Assembly (NCBI GenBank): GCA_031761405.1 | Contig: JASEVX010000007.1 | Span: 63,251,062-63,315,061 of the forward strand | Direction of reading: 5' to 3' | Length of the DNA: 64,000 nucleotides | Source: Serripes groenlandicus | Taxonomy: Eukaryota > Mollusca > Bivalvia > Cardiida > Cardiidae | In this document: in pieces, positions 43,787 to 56,090 of the stretch | Layout: the number at the start of each line of letters is the position of its first letter | How positions within the stretch are numbered: position 1 is the first letter of the stretch | The notes under the pieces: model-generated | Seen by the model: the letters and a program-made list of their open reading frames with translations, nothing else | Told to the model about the DNA's origin: nothing | Databases searched by the model: none | Position numbers and translations under genes: made by a program

Positions 43787-46158
43787 ATGTATTCACTCGT
43801 AATTATTTCTGGACTTGTGGCCCTCTCAATGGCCATGCCCCGGTGCACGGTGGGAAAATACGAAATTATCGCTAAGCCAGACTGTAAGGGCTACTATCTG
43901 TGTGTGAATGGAAAACCAGTCGAGATGCCGGACTGTCCCCCCGGATCCGTGTTCAGTCGAATGGGCCACGTGTGTGTCCCCGCCGGTAGTTATTACGATG
44001 ATTGTACACCAGACCAGGTACCAGACACGAGACCCACAATTCCAGCTTTAGGTAGGTCTTTTCGTCAAGTATTTCATACATTTAAACTCCTTTTAGGTAT
44101 TTCAAACTTGCATACGTATTTTGACGCATTGGCAGCATACGACTTTTTGAAAACGTTAAAACGGCAAAAGGAGAAACTGCTAATAATGAATGTTTTCTCC
44201 TTAGAGAATATATTATCAACTCTGTTTTCAATAATTATACTTAAATCAAAAATAGTTTCCATTAATTCTCCCCAGATGTTTTAATTGTCTTCTGTAGCGG
44301 ATTTGGTGTATTTCGGACAAAGTCAACGATTTCTTTTATCATTTGAGCTTCTTTGGTGTCTAAATTTTATAAATATTTGAAGACTTCATGTTATATTATT
44401 TAAAATGTTTATAACTTAACCCTACCCTTTCCCACATATAGCCCGGTAGCTCAGTCGGTAGCGACGCGGGCTGTCAATCCATGGGTTGTGAGTTCGAACC
44501 CCAGCTCGGCCAACACTCTTTCCGACGTTTGACAAAAGTCATTCGTCATCCACCAATGGGCTATCAGTCTATGTGGAAAAGCAGCCAGTTGCTTGGAAAG
44601 AATGTTGCATGAAGTACTGGTGTGAGAAAGCCAAGAAACATATGAGTAGATGAACTGGCCGCCGTGATATGACTGAACAATTGTTGAAAACGGCGTTAAA
44701 TCCCAATCAATCAATCCCACATATAACACAAATCAGCCGCAATTATTGGATGAAGTTGAAACGTTTCGCAAAAGAAGACACTTGAATTTCTCCTTTTACC
44801 ACAATGTTGTTTAAAGACGTCTGCTGCAGATACATTAAAACGTTTCTCTGTGTAGGAAAGGGTTAACGATGCAATGTTATATATAATGAACGACAATTAT
44901 AATAATTTAAATTTACCTTTTGTAAGCTATGTGTAATGCTTAGATACCGGACAATATATGCATACATCGCATTTTATTACTAGAGTTTGATTAACGTTCA
45001 TGTATCCAGACTGCTGAATCATTGACGTTAACGTCATTCGAGCATTCATGATAGTTTAACGCTAGTATTGCACACAATCCCTTCCTAAACATGAACGCAT
45101 TTTGACTCAATCTGCAGCAGACGACTTTTGAAAACATTGTGGAAAAAAGAAGAAATTGCTCATAATATAAACAATTTCTCCTTTTGCTACAATGTTTTCA
45201 ATTTCATTGAAAAATAATAATACTTTCATTTACGGAGATTTTCCTTAGTTATGTCTTAGTTAGTTTCAAACTCGCCTGATGTAGATGTTTTGTATGTGGA
45301 TAAGAGTCCACAATAATTTCAAAAGTCGTATGTTGCAGATGTGATTTAAAAGCATCTGTTTGTGGGAAAGAGGTTAGGTACTTTCAAAGCTCCAAAAAGG
45401 CAACGTATGCAACAATGAACATCATTGGTTTGAACAGCATCGGTTTGCCAGAAAGTGTTGAGTGTCCTTTCGAAGGTTCTAAAAGCAACGTATTAATTTA
45501 ATAATGAACAGTGATGATATGCTGTATATATATTATCCACGTCTGCACCTCCATAGAGCGATCACATACAATGCACGTCGGATTACAATCTTATCATTTG
45601 TGATAAGTTACATCGGGGTCTATGCAAAAGCGTACATGTAAGCGACCATTGATACATTATTGGAAGCGGCGTTAACCACCAAACAAGCAACAACCCTGGC
45701 TCACCTTGTTCTTCACCGATATCTCCATGTCAAATAGAACTCAAATTGTTAGACATGGCTCGCTTTAAATTTTCAGGTCCAATGTCTATTGATGAACAAT
45801 GCTCACTATATGGCGGGTTGATACCCCACCCGTCCGACTGTCAGGCGTATTACAACTGTAGTCATAAATACGAGCGAGTACCACGCTTCTTTGAACAGTA
45901 CATGCAGGAATGTCCATACCCTCAGCTCTTTGATTCTGATCAGAAGAAGTGTGAACATTTTGAACAAGTCAAATGTGGACACAGAAACGAATACAAAGAT
46001 GGATGTAAGTACAGAATATATCATAATTATTGTATCAAAGATTTCTCCTCTGCGACTGCTAGATCTATAATACCTTCTACAACTACTTATAGTACTACTA
46101 TTAGTACTTCTATTTTTATTAATATTACTACTACTACTACTATTACTACTACTACTAT

Positions 46159-46237
<79 letters not shown>

Positions 46238-48041
46238 CCTCCTACTACTACTACTACTACTACTACTACAAGTACTAATAATGAGTAAAATCTCCTATTT
46301 ACACTATGTGTTCCTTCATTTATAGAGTGTTTCCATATAATTGAATGTTTACAAATCGTCTGCTACAGATGTGTTATTCATGAGATATAACGTAGGCCAG
46401 ATTTCTGCAGTCAAGAAACAACTTTAAAATTTATTCAATTAAACCAGTTCATTTATTTTACATAATTTGATAAACTTGAACTATCAACTAAATAGAAATT
46501 CTAGATAAATAAAGATATAAGCAATGCCTGTTTGCCAACAGTGTTCCGTGTCATTTAGTAAAACCCATTTTTTTTATAAACTGGAACTATCAACTATAAT
46601 TACACATTCCAGGTAAATACAGATATAACCAATGCCCAGTTGCCCACTGTGTCCCGTGTCAAGTCCGCCTTCCAAGCTGTGAAGGTAAAACATACGGTAT
46701 GACAGCCCACGAATCGAAACGCTGGTCCCCCTATTACGTCATCTGTTACAAGGAACGCACCGTGTCGGAGGAGACATGTCCACCGGATCAGGACAGCAGA
46801 ACCCAGCTGTTCCACCCCGACCAAAATATGTGTGTACCCCTAGAACATATTCCAAGAGAGTATGGCGGTTTGATGTCTGACTGTGCGGGTCAATCGGACG
46901 GTAACTACCTGGATGACTTTGATCGATGTGACCATTACACAATATGTCTGGATGGGAAGTTTGTCGACTCAGTCAAGTGCATGAAGGGGGAAACATTCGA
47001 CCAGCTCTTTCAGAAATGTATGCCCGCTGGGAAAACATGTGGACCTTGTGGAAGTCGGCATGATTGGTAAGTGTTAAAACTATACTCTAAGCGAGCATTG
47101 GCGGAGAACGATAAACCTTAAGATATTTGCAATGAATGTTGATCATGATTATAACCTTTTTCAACGGTTTCACTATTTGCCACATACAAACGAGTTCCAA
47201 TGCCTCTGCAATAGCTGACTTTTGAAAACATGATGACGAAAAGGAGAAATTGTCCACTTTAAACACTTTCTCCTTCTGCAACAATGTTTTCACCTCTATT
47301 CAGTAATCATTCTTTCGTTTATAAATTCCTGCCAAGATGATTTCAAATTCTTCCTCTGCATATTTGTTATATGTAGGAACGGTTTTATCCTGCTCCACAT
47401 TAGACATGTTTGTAGTGATAGTTTGACTCGATGGTAAAGAGGACAGTGCCTGATCAAACAGTTCGTATGCACAGGCTGATTTGAATCTATACTGGTCACA
47501 GACGTTTCTTACAATGAGGCACATTTAATTATTACTGTTTGCTTAGTCGATTTTGTGGACTACATTGCTTCGGTCAAATACGCCTATAGCCATTCCAAAA
47601 CATCGTTATCAATGATAAACAGGCTGCAGAATTGGCTCGACGATGAAAATATTAAACACATTAAATCTTCACCAACATTTAGCATTAAAGGGAATTACTT
47701 GTAAGACAAAGTTAAAGGTGTGCTACAATATCAGGCCCACCTTTTTATTTCATTGTTTATAAACAAACATTATTACCCTGTTTATTACCCTTACATAGCC
47801 ATACTGTTTATTTATAAAATCAGTAGGCTATGTTGTTGTGCCACCATATGGCGGTACAGGAACATAGCCTACTATAATTGGTATACAATGGACACTTTTG
47901 TATTGAAATTTGTAAAGAATATAAAATTGAAATAAAATGAAGCCGTTACATGTCGTTTTTGAAAAACGACATTTTTTGCCTATATTCATCTAACAAAGGC
48001 TTACAATAAAAATAATTCTTTATTTCTCTACTTTCAGTTGA
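43787..48041 (+). CDS. Array gene C: secreted four-module chitin-binding (CBM14) protein
   Basis: Exons 43787-44051, 45777-46004, 46613-47066 and 48038-48041, the same lengths and phases as gene B, giving 316 residues. The frame is open throughout and every module cysteine of gene B is present. Differences from gene B: module 1 has PPGSVFSRMGHVC, module 2 starts PMSIDEQCSLY and ends VKCGHRNEYKDG, the linker has CKYRYNQC and GKTYG, and module 4 has DDFDRCDHYT. It shares TAHESK and HYTIC with gene A and the layout of introns 2 and 3 with A, so it is A's partner in the duplicated block and shows what A encoded before its stop arose. The genomic stop in exon 3 read-through (TGGTAA) is avoided only if intron 3 is spliced. 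Confidence 0.88.
44441..44715 (+). repeat. Full-length tRNA-derived SINE with 10-bp target duplication
   Basis: CCCACATATA stands at 44431-44440 and 44716-44725. The head reads gcccggtagctcagtcgg ... gtgagttcgaacccc, with clear A and B boxes. Core 'gccgccgtgatatgactgaa' and 'aacggcgttaaatccc', tail (aatc)n. This is the reference copy for the family in this window. It is a SINE head rather than a tRNA gene, because the body follows without a terminator. Confidence 0.88.
46080..46275. repeat. (ACT)n microsatellite in intron 2 of gene C
   Basis: Continuous with the exon 2 frame, where it would read as poly-Thr. The donor GTAAGT at 46005 lies before it, so it should be intronic. Confidence 0.95.
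47823..47872. other. 50-nt hairpin in intron 3 of gene C
   Basis: Perfect 12-base outer stem (gtaggctatgtt / aacatagcctac) around 'gccaccatatggcgg'. Confidence 0.6.
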
Positions 48042-48692
48042 GGTATGATTTTAAGTATTAAAGATCCTTGAAGAGGAACCGGGGGAGGAGAACAGTCATC
48101 AGAAATTATTCTTGAGACAGAGAACGTCAGACTAGATAAACCAAAAATACATTATAATTGTTTATAATTCTTAACAAATGTTTAAAAACTGTGATATTTA
48201 TAAGGAACTGAACCGTTTAGATATTTATGACATACTGAATGAGAATTCACAAACAATAGTTATGTTATCGACGCCAACAGTCTACAACATCTCAAATCAG
48301 TTTGCTCGTACATGTAGAAGCAGTCTGTGCATTTCTGTGCCCTAGAAAATCAACCTAAAGGTATTTGTGACACGTGCAGACTGTTATTATAAGTGTTTAC
48401 TGTTTATCGAAAGTTTTCGGTAACAGTTAATCATTTTTGCAGTCCTATCTGGATCTACAAAGCTCGCAAATACTCTAAGATTGGATTTCCTACAGCATCG
48501 CTGAAATATTTAGAAAAGAAAAGAAAAAAAAGATATTTCTTTTTTTTTTTTTTATTGAAAAGGGGTTTGCAAATATATGTAGGGTTGTAATTATCTCTAA
48601 GCGTTTCAGTTTTCCTGTTGAAAGTAGAATCTGAAAATCCGTCATTATTTATGTCAATGTCCATTCGTTAAACATAATTTATCTGTTCTTAT

Positions 48693-48727
48693 GTGTGTGT
48701 GTGCTCGTGTGTGTGTGTGTGTGTGTG
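48693..48727. repeat. (GT)n microsatellite
   Basis: Interrupted GT tract ('gtgtgctcgtgtg') at the end of repeat unit 3. Confidence 0.9.
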
Positions 48728-48789
48728 GGCGCGTGCGTGGTCTATGTACTTAAATGTGATATGTTAAAACAAAATCAAAACAAACCAAA

Positions 48790-49845
48790 ATTCTACTTAT
48801 CAAAGACCCCTTCATGTGAATATTTTACTTTTAAATGTAAACAGGTCAACGTTAAGATACGGTAAACAATAAGCATGTTGCCTGACATTGCTATTGTGAA
48901 TTCCTCTGCTTTGACATAATGACTAGCTAACATTTAACATTTGAATAAATGACTTTAGGAATTTTCTTTTCTCTTTTTCGAAATTGTCTGCTGTATCAGT
49001 GTCAGAACAGGTCTTAATCAGGCCAATTTTCAAATATGTCCATGAACAAAACGTATACTTTAAGGAAATAATATAAAACATATTGCGGGCATTGGAGAGA
49101 CTGCTTATTATATAATAAGTTTCTTCTTTATCCGCTATACTTTCAATAATCGTCGGGTACAAATGTTTTAACATGCGTCTGCTAGTGTGAAAGGATAAAG
49201 CATTAATAAGTATGTCTTAAATTTCACACAAAGACATCCTTAATTCTCCTTACCATTTCATGTGTTGTTGTTGTCCTATATTATGTCTGCATCATATTCT
49301 AATGTTGTATTAATTGTTGTTTATTTAATTTGCAATAAATTATTTTTCTAAATGTTTGTGTCGTATGTTTTCTTATCATATACATGTAGTATTCACTACC
49401 ATCCTACTATCATTGCGAAGAAGATTACAATAGTAATACCATTTAAGTCTTACATGTATTGTGAAGCAAATTATTATCACTTTTAAAGTGTGTATGCGTA
49501 TCTGCGTCCAAGACCTAACTCGAGGGACATCTGTAACCAAATCACCAACAATTGTCTCTGCTTCACAACGAGACACGACACATGGTCAAGTGATCAGCAT
49601 ACTACCAATGCCACGAATCTTCACAAGCCAAAGGTGATTTGTCAATTACATTGCCATGATTACTTATGGGAATGTTTATGTACGAGGTAGCATTGGCTAG
49701 GGAAGATGAAGTCGCCAGTGCTATCTACGGCTATTGTTTTCTTTACCAACAAAAACACGAGAGTTTTCGCACATATGCTTTTCAAAGTTGATTGTTTGGT
49801 GATTTACGCCAACAATTATTTTGTTATATCAAGGCATTTCATGGT
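48790..49845. other. Intergenic start of repeat unit 4
   Basis: No gene seen. It is very close to 12103-13160 of unit 2, one of the clearest signs that units 2 and 4 are a pair. Confidence 0.6.
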
Positions 49846-49849
49846 CACT

Positions 49850-50010
49850 AGCCAGTCAGTCGTAATGCTAACCCAGCATACCTGATCGCCATGGAGGGCA
49901 GCCATTACTACCATGTTTAAAGTATTTAGTATAACCGGCTGTGGATCGAACTCACGACCTCCCGCACCGAGGCGGACGCTCTTCCACTACACCACCGAGG
50001 TGGTAAAGAA
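49850..50010 (-). repeat. tRNA-derived SINE head, minus strand (unit 4)
   Basis: Same insertion as 13175-13320. The B-box side ('gatcgaactcacgac' on the plus strand) is better kept here. Confidence 0.65.
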
Positions 50011-50748
50011 TAGAGCGCAGAATATAAAAACCAGGGTCTTGTCACATTGAGAACCAACATTGGGCTACCATCAAAGATCTAGATCAGGCTGCACATTAAG
50101 ATCTTTCCTGTTCGCCGCCCATGTTTACACTTCTGATGTACGTTTCTGAAGGGGAATTATGACAAGCTGTACAAGTCATTGCCTCCAGTTTTAAATTATC
50201 TTTGTTGTCATTCAAGTCATCAAGCAACATCCTGTCCTTAGATTGTAAACTAAAGGGCCATACGATAACTTTGTTTCAAAGGAAACAAGAATTACGCGTA
50301 ATTATATGTATCGTAGTCCCCAGCATCGGCTATCAATGCAAGTGTAAAGAAAAAACTCAAAAACTGCGTACCAAATATGATGTTAACTACCTTTATTTAT
50401 CAAATGTGAATGAATAACTTAAAGTCAATACATGAAGAAGTAATGTCCAAATCTTAAAATCCACCAATATGCTTATCTTTGTTTGATTGGAGTTTTACGC
50501 TGTTTACATCATTATTTCGGTTATATCACGACGACGGTTCGCTTATACATGATCCCTGGGTAAACTAACCAGTACTAGGCTAGGTTTCTCAAGGGTACTC
50601 CACCATGACTGCTGTGCCGCGATTGCATCTCTCAGCATATTCAGCAAACAATGTGATTAAGGTTATAAGAAGTTCACACATTTTATTCAGTTATTACAGT
50701 AATGTAGACTTGCGAAATTACAACCTAGAACTATGAATGCAATACAAC

Positions 50749-51110
50749 TATGCATCGAATAGAAGATTAATTATTTAGCTATTTCAATATATCTCCATTT
50801 CAGAGCTTTAATAATATATTGCGAGAAATGTTACAGTTCTACTTGATTAAAAACATATTTACATGTAAGTGGTTATACATCGTTAAAGGAAGACTTTTAA
50901 TGTGAACTCCTCCTATATCAGTTAACAGGCTGCAATGAAGGAAAATGTGTTCCTCAATCGCAATAGAATTCGGACAGTTTGGACAGAGCAAGTGTTCGTA
51001 TGGTATATTGCGATACCTTCCATTGTTATACTGAATAGGGAGAAATCCACTTTTTAATGCGTATGTGTACATGGTTTCTGTTGATATGTTTTTAATGAGA
51101 AAAAAAAATC
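50749..51110 (-). mobile_element. LINE 3' fragment, open across the zinc motif
   Basis: The frame 51072-50839 (minus) reads LKSGFLPIQYNNGRYRNIPY, then LLCPNCPN and EEHIFLHCSLL, the C-terminal zinc-binding motif seen in several non-LTR retrotransposon clades. No reverse transcriptase is present. Confidence 0.75.
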
Positions 51111-51639
51111 AGTGAAATTAAGTTATACAAGAGCCGTCAGAAGACAGCGCGCTCGACTATACGCCGCTTATTCACTTGAGCACTTATTTCATTTTATTGC
51201 ACTTAAGTACCATACAATCATATAATTATAGTCTATATTTAAAAGCATAACAATTTATGAACATTGTTATCAGCAATCATCTCCAAAAGTTGTATTCTTC
51301 GTTATAAAAATGGTCTTTATTTAGACGTAAATCAAGATCACAACAATGTTCCTAAGTCTACCAAGGGCCATGTAGGATACAAGGAAATAATCTAACCTAA
51401 TTGTGTGATGGTCCTGAACACATGTGTGAAGTATGAAGTGATTTAAATGAAGGGTATTTAAGTCATAAATGAAGGGTATTTGAGCCATACATGAAAATGC
51501 CTGCTGGCCGTTTACTTAAACGTTAATCGGACGCCGACATAGGGGCGAGAAGTAAAGCCCTCATTATTCTTTGAATAGTCAAACAAATAGAAAATTAGCA
51601 AAACCTTAAAAAAACGTTTTCCAAATGTTTGAGCCACAA

Positions 51640-51960
51640 AGCCTAACAAAATATGAAGAAGCTATGTCCAATTCGCAAGATGCACCAACAAGTATGTGTT
51701 TTACCCCAAATGAAGGTCACACTCAGTATCTCAGCATACAATGTGAAGAAGGGTAATAGATGTAATTATATTCCAAATATAAAAACCGTAATACCAGTAC
51801 TTATTGAGAAAATGTGAATAAATAAATGAAAATGCCAACTTGCCTTAAAAGTTTAACCATCAAAAGTTATGTTTTGTACCCCAAAAAGAAGGTCACACTC
51901 AGCATCTTCAGCCCTAGAATAAGTACTTATTGCCAACCTTAGTATCTTCAGCATTCAATA
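51640..51960. repeat. Tandem repeat, unit about 165 bp (about two copies)
   Basis: Shortened version of the block at 14935-15500, with an internal jump from 'agcatcttcagc' to 'cctagaataagtac' that removes about one and a half units. Confidence 0.75.
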
Positions 51961-52069
51961 TGAAGAAAGGTATTATATGTAGACCAGATTCAGTTGGTCA
52001 GATTGGTCAGTTGGAGGGCGGGGTTGATAATCACACAAGATAAGTAGTCAGCATGTTATTGTTTATTTA

Positions 52070-52569
52070 TTACATACCTATCCAAATTTTGCATTGAAAT
52101 TTAAGTGACATAAAATCAATATCAATGTTTAAAAAAATGATAACTAACACTGTGACGATAACACTTTTAGTTTTTTTATATCATCACTAGTGATGATATC
52201 ATTTTTGCCGGAACTACTAAAACGAGACCGAATACTAGGAAAATGACGTCACGTCAGCGGTTTTGACGTCATAACGCTAGTCATTTGGCGCCAAATAGAA
52301 GCAGCAGTATTTGGTTACGTAACATTCATACGCCTAAGGCCAAGTCATTTTTATATGTTTCTTTAAAATAAAGGGGAGATTTATTCCAGATATATAATAA
52401 ATAGAATAACTAACTGCATGTTTTTGATATAGAATTTATGTCACTCGGGAACAAAGGGGTAATTTGGTGTAAAATCACTCAACCTACGGTTTCGTGATTT
52501 TAACCAAATTACCCCTTTTTTCCCTTGTGACATAAATTCTATATCAAAAACATGCAGTTAGTTATTCTC
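52070..52569. mobile_element. 500-bp palindrome-rich insertion with 6-bp target duplication
   Basis: Unit 2 reads 'gtttatttaaaatag' without interruption near 15596. Unit 4 has 500 extra bases between two copies of TATTTA (52064-52069 and 52570-52575). It contains a perfect 22-bp palindrome at 52178-52199, two TGACGTCA sites (52244-52251 and 52264-52271), the palindrome TTTGGCGCCAAA (52284-52295) and a long hairpin at 52403-52568. There are no matching terminal repeats and no ORF. The family is unrecognised. Confidence 0.7.
52403..52568. repeat. 166-nt near-perfect inverted repeat
   Basis: The arms start 'agaataactaactgcatg' and end 'catgcagttagttattct'; pairing continues through 'gatatagaatttatgtcac' and 'ggggtaatttggt' to a loop of a few bases around 52485. 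Confidence 0.85.
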
Positions 52570-52928
52570 TATTTAAAATAGTTGGCCATGTACATATAAG
52601 GAAAGCAAGCTCCTAATATTTTTCAAAGCAGTATAATTGATCAAATTGACATTTTTATTCCTTTTAATTATTATGATAAGTCACCCCCTTATCCCTGTTA
52701 CGCCAAATCTAAGGTGTTAATCACACCTTCTTACCTAGCATGATATGTTTAATAAACGGTCATTAATGTCTGATAACTTAAGCAAAGATTTGTGTTGCCC
52801 AAAGGGCTAATAAAGACTAACTTACATAATTATTTGCTATAAAATGTTACTTCTATAGTATCAATAAGGTTTTCTATTTACATGTCATACAATGTTCACT
52901 TGCCATAACATAAGCACTATCGCTGTAG

Positions 52929-53020
52929 TCGTCCAAAGAGAGACCGTCCTACTGTTTATACATGCCATGAATGGAACTAATTTCGGTCTCGCAACTACTG
53001 GGGGAATTGAGGGAAACATG
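52929..53020 (+). pseudogene. Exon-like 92-nt fragment (unit 4, first copy)
   Basis: Same acceptor (cgctgtag) and donor (atg|gtgagt) as 16052-16143, with a few substitutions (I for R before HAMNGTNFG). Family unrecognised. Confidence 0.3.
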
Positions 53021-53643
53021 GTGAGTTTTGTGTTGAATGTTCTCATATGTCGCTGGAAAAGATATTGTTCCATCATTCCGTTTGTCTGTCTGTCAGCATG
53101 TCGCCCCAACTAAGACAAATAAATCTTCAAATTAGAGTTTAATTTCAGCCTACATACGACTTATAACCTCAAGGTCAATATTTATTTTATATGTTAGGCG
53201 CTTATAGCGATTGTTGGACCAAATTACCCCTTTTTTCCCTTGTGACATAAATTCTATATCAAAAACATGCAGTTAGTTATTCTCTATTTAAAATAGTTGG
53301 CCATGTACATATAAGGAAAGCAAGCTCCTAATATTTTTCAAAGCAGTATAATTGATCAAATTGACATTTTTATTCCTTTTAATTATTATGATAAGTCACC
53401 CCCTTATCCCTGTTACGCCAAATCTAAGGTGTTAATCACACCTTCTTACCTAGCATGATATGTTTAATAAACGGTCATTAATGTCTGATAACTTAAGCAA
53501 AGATTTGTGTTGCCCAAAGGGCTAATAAAGACTAACTTACATAATTATTTGCTATAAAATGTTACTTCTATAGTATCAATAAGGTTTTCTATTTACATGT
53601 CATACAATGTTCACTTGCCATAACATAAGCACTATCGCTGTAG

Positions 53644-53735
53644 TCGTCCAAAGAGAGACCGTCCTACTGTTTATACATGCCATGAATGGAACTAATTTCG
53701 GTCTCGCAACTACTGGGGGAATTGAGGGAAACATG
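53644..53735 (+). pseudogene. Exon-like 92-nt fragment (unit 4, second copy)
   Basis: Identical to 52929-53020 through the 715-bp duplication. Confidence 0.3.
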
Positions 53736-53939
53736 GTGAGTTTTGTGTTGAATGTTCTCATATGTCGCTGGAAAAGATATTGTTCCATCATTCCGTTTGT
53801 CTGTCTGTCAGCATGTCGCCCCAACTAAGACAAATAAATCTTCAAATTAGAGTTTAATTTCAGCCTACATACGACTTATAACCTCAAGGTCAATATTTAT
53901 TTTATATGTTAGGCGCTTATAGCGATTGTTGGACTTAAA

Positions 53940-55580
53940 TTTTAATGTATTTGCATTTTCGTAAATTGAAGACTCAGCATCCGTCAATATGTAACCTAGT
54001 CCTAGATTTATCTGTTGACAACTATACTAGAATGCAGTCTAAGTATGTTGTTGTCAATTTACCTTTTACGGCCCCGTTTCGGACATTCAATTAAACTGCA
54101 AATCGCTAGATGCGGCTTATTATGTGATAACAAATACATTACAAATACCATAACATGTTTACCTTTTCCTAAAGACAGACGTGTTTTGACACTCGAACCA
54201 GTTTTCTGTTATCACTACTTTATGTGTTGTCTGTCTGTAAAGCTTGGAGGAATTATCCGGCGTCCGGCCGGCTGTCTGTCTGAATGTTCATTCGTCCGTC
54301 AGTCACGGTTTGCATTTATTTGTCAACACGTTGTTTCTGTTTTGGCAGATTCATTTCAAAGTGGCCACACTTATACCTTGTGATCAGGAAAACGGCAAAA
54401 TACAATGTACAAAACTCTAGTCTGCTTATTTTAGTTATCTCCATTTTCCTTATTGAGTTCAGCCATTGTCTAATTAATTTCCATTGCGTCCACTTTAAAC
54501 TTGGTTTTTAGCTAACTTAATATGACCTACAGATGTACATTGCACAGTTAACATAACTTAAGCATGCTGTTTTTGGAGTGTGTATTTTTTGTCCTTCCAT
54601 ATTCTCATTTATTATATGGCTTTCGCATGCAACACATTCCTTGAAATACTCTTGCTGGTTAATCAGTACTTCTCCCAAGCTTTGTACTTTGTCCGGAGCG
54701 ATTGACTTTCTTTGCGACTTTTGTTCACCCATTTGTCCGTCTGTCCGTTACGATTAACTCCTTTTTCATATATATTCGGCAATTGTTTCAATAAAGTTTC
54801 AATGTATCAATTTCAGACTTGGTGTATAGGAAACCTTTGACCTACAGCTGTTCAGTGCACATGAAACATAACCATAGCATGCTTTTTAGTCATTTATCAG
54901 CATGATTCAAATATGCAATGAGGATCTTTAGTATTCACTAAACTGGAAATATTTTACTTGTTTGTCAATCGTATTTTTTTCGTGATTTATTTTGATTACA
55001 CAAGAAAAGCGTCAGAGTTTGATACATTAGGTATTGGTTATTGGCATGCAATCTGTGTTGTTTCAAACATTTTTGGTTTGGTTTGTTTAAAGGTCGATGA
55101 TACATAGTTTCAACAATGTGTGCCTATATAAACTATGCCTTATCTTTTCACCTTACATATGCCTCTATACAGTGAGTGCTTTCAGTGATTTGATATTAAC
55201 GGAGAGTAGGCCTATTCTTGATAGTTATTTAATGCAACATCATCAACGATCATAGCGTAATACATGTACAAGAGATGTACATAGCAATGAACTCTATATA
55301 TGCATGTACATCAACTGTACATTAAGTGAACCAAAATACATTTTCAATAGGCGCTCTAGTTCCGCAAGTTCCTGGATGTTGCCCTTTTCTAACTAGATTG
55401 TAACACTGATTCGAGACAAAGAAATGGTTTAATCGAAACACACAGTCCACACACATACTTTACTATGTCAATGTAAGACCTTACTCTCTTTGACGATACT
55501 ATTAACTATTCAGTGAACCAATTTTTTTGCTCTTTAATCGGCATAAGAATCATTCATACGTTTCAAGTGTATGACAGTTT
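53940..55580. other. Intergenic, unit 4
   Basis: No gene supported. It corresponds to 16250-17905 and contains the uninterrupted but diverged version of the transposon target ('gtgaaccaatttttttgctc' near 55515). Confidence 0.5.
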
Positions 55581-55835
55581 GATAATTCAGGTGAGCAACA
55601 TCATCAATAACTGCAGTGTTGTGCATTTTCTTGGGACTAAAAAAATTGATCTATTTTAAGAAGGGAAATCCAAAATTAGCTTCGTACCCTGATCATGTGA
55701 TCAATCTTTTTTATTGGATAATACACGCAGAAAAGCTTTTAGTCACGTGATTGCTTTTAAAATTTAAACTTGAAATTAGAGTTCTTATGTTACGGACATT
55801 ATGAACCGATGACTATGCTAGAGAGCTAACATGTT

Positions 55836-56090
55836 ACCGACTCAGTGGTGTAATGGTAGAGCGTTCACCTCGGATGCGGGAGGTCGCGGGTTCGATCTCC
55901 GGCTGGGTCATACCAAAAGCTTAACAAATGATAGTAATGGCTTTGCCTGTTTCGCGCTCAAGATTGTTGGGTTAATATAACGACTGACTGGCTGGTTACA
56001 GGATAAATGGACTGATAGAACTTCTCACTTAAATAGGATATGACTTCTGAAAACAATATGAAAACTGCGTAAAACACCAGACAAAACAGA
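55836..56090 (+). repeat. tRNA-derived SINE (unit 4 copy of the 4309 insertion)
   Basis: Head 'ctcagtggtgtaatggtaga' and 'gcgggttcgatctccg', the best preserved of the four copies. Tail 'tgcgtaaaacaccagacaaaaca'. Confidence 0.75.

Larger units (their letters stand above)
52504..53933. repeat. Tandem duplication, 2 x 715 bp
   Basis: 52504-53218 and 53219-53933 appear identical by eye, including the exon-like fragment. The left breakpoint is inside the right arm of the long inverted repeat. It is either a very recent duplication or an assembly artefact. Confidence 0.9.

Noticed and set aside
44441..44512. Possible functional tRNA genes (several A/B-box pairs in the window)
   Set aside because: Each is followed by the SINE body and tail, and C has a target duplication around the whole unit, so these are SINE heads.
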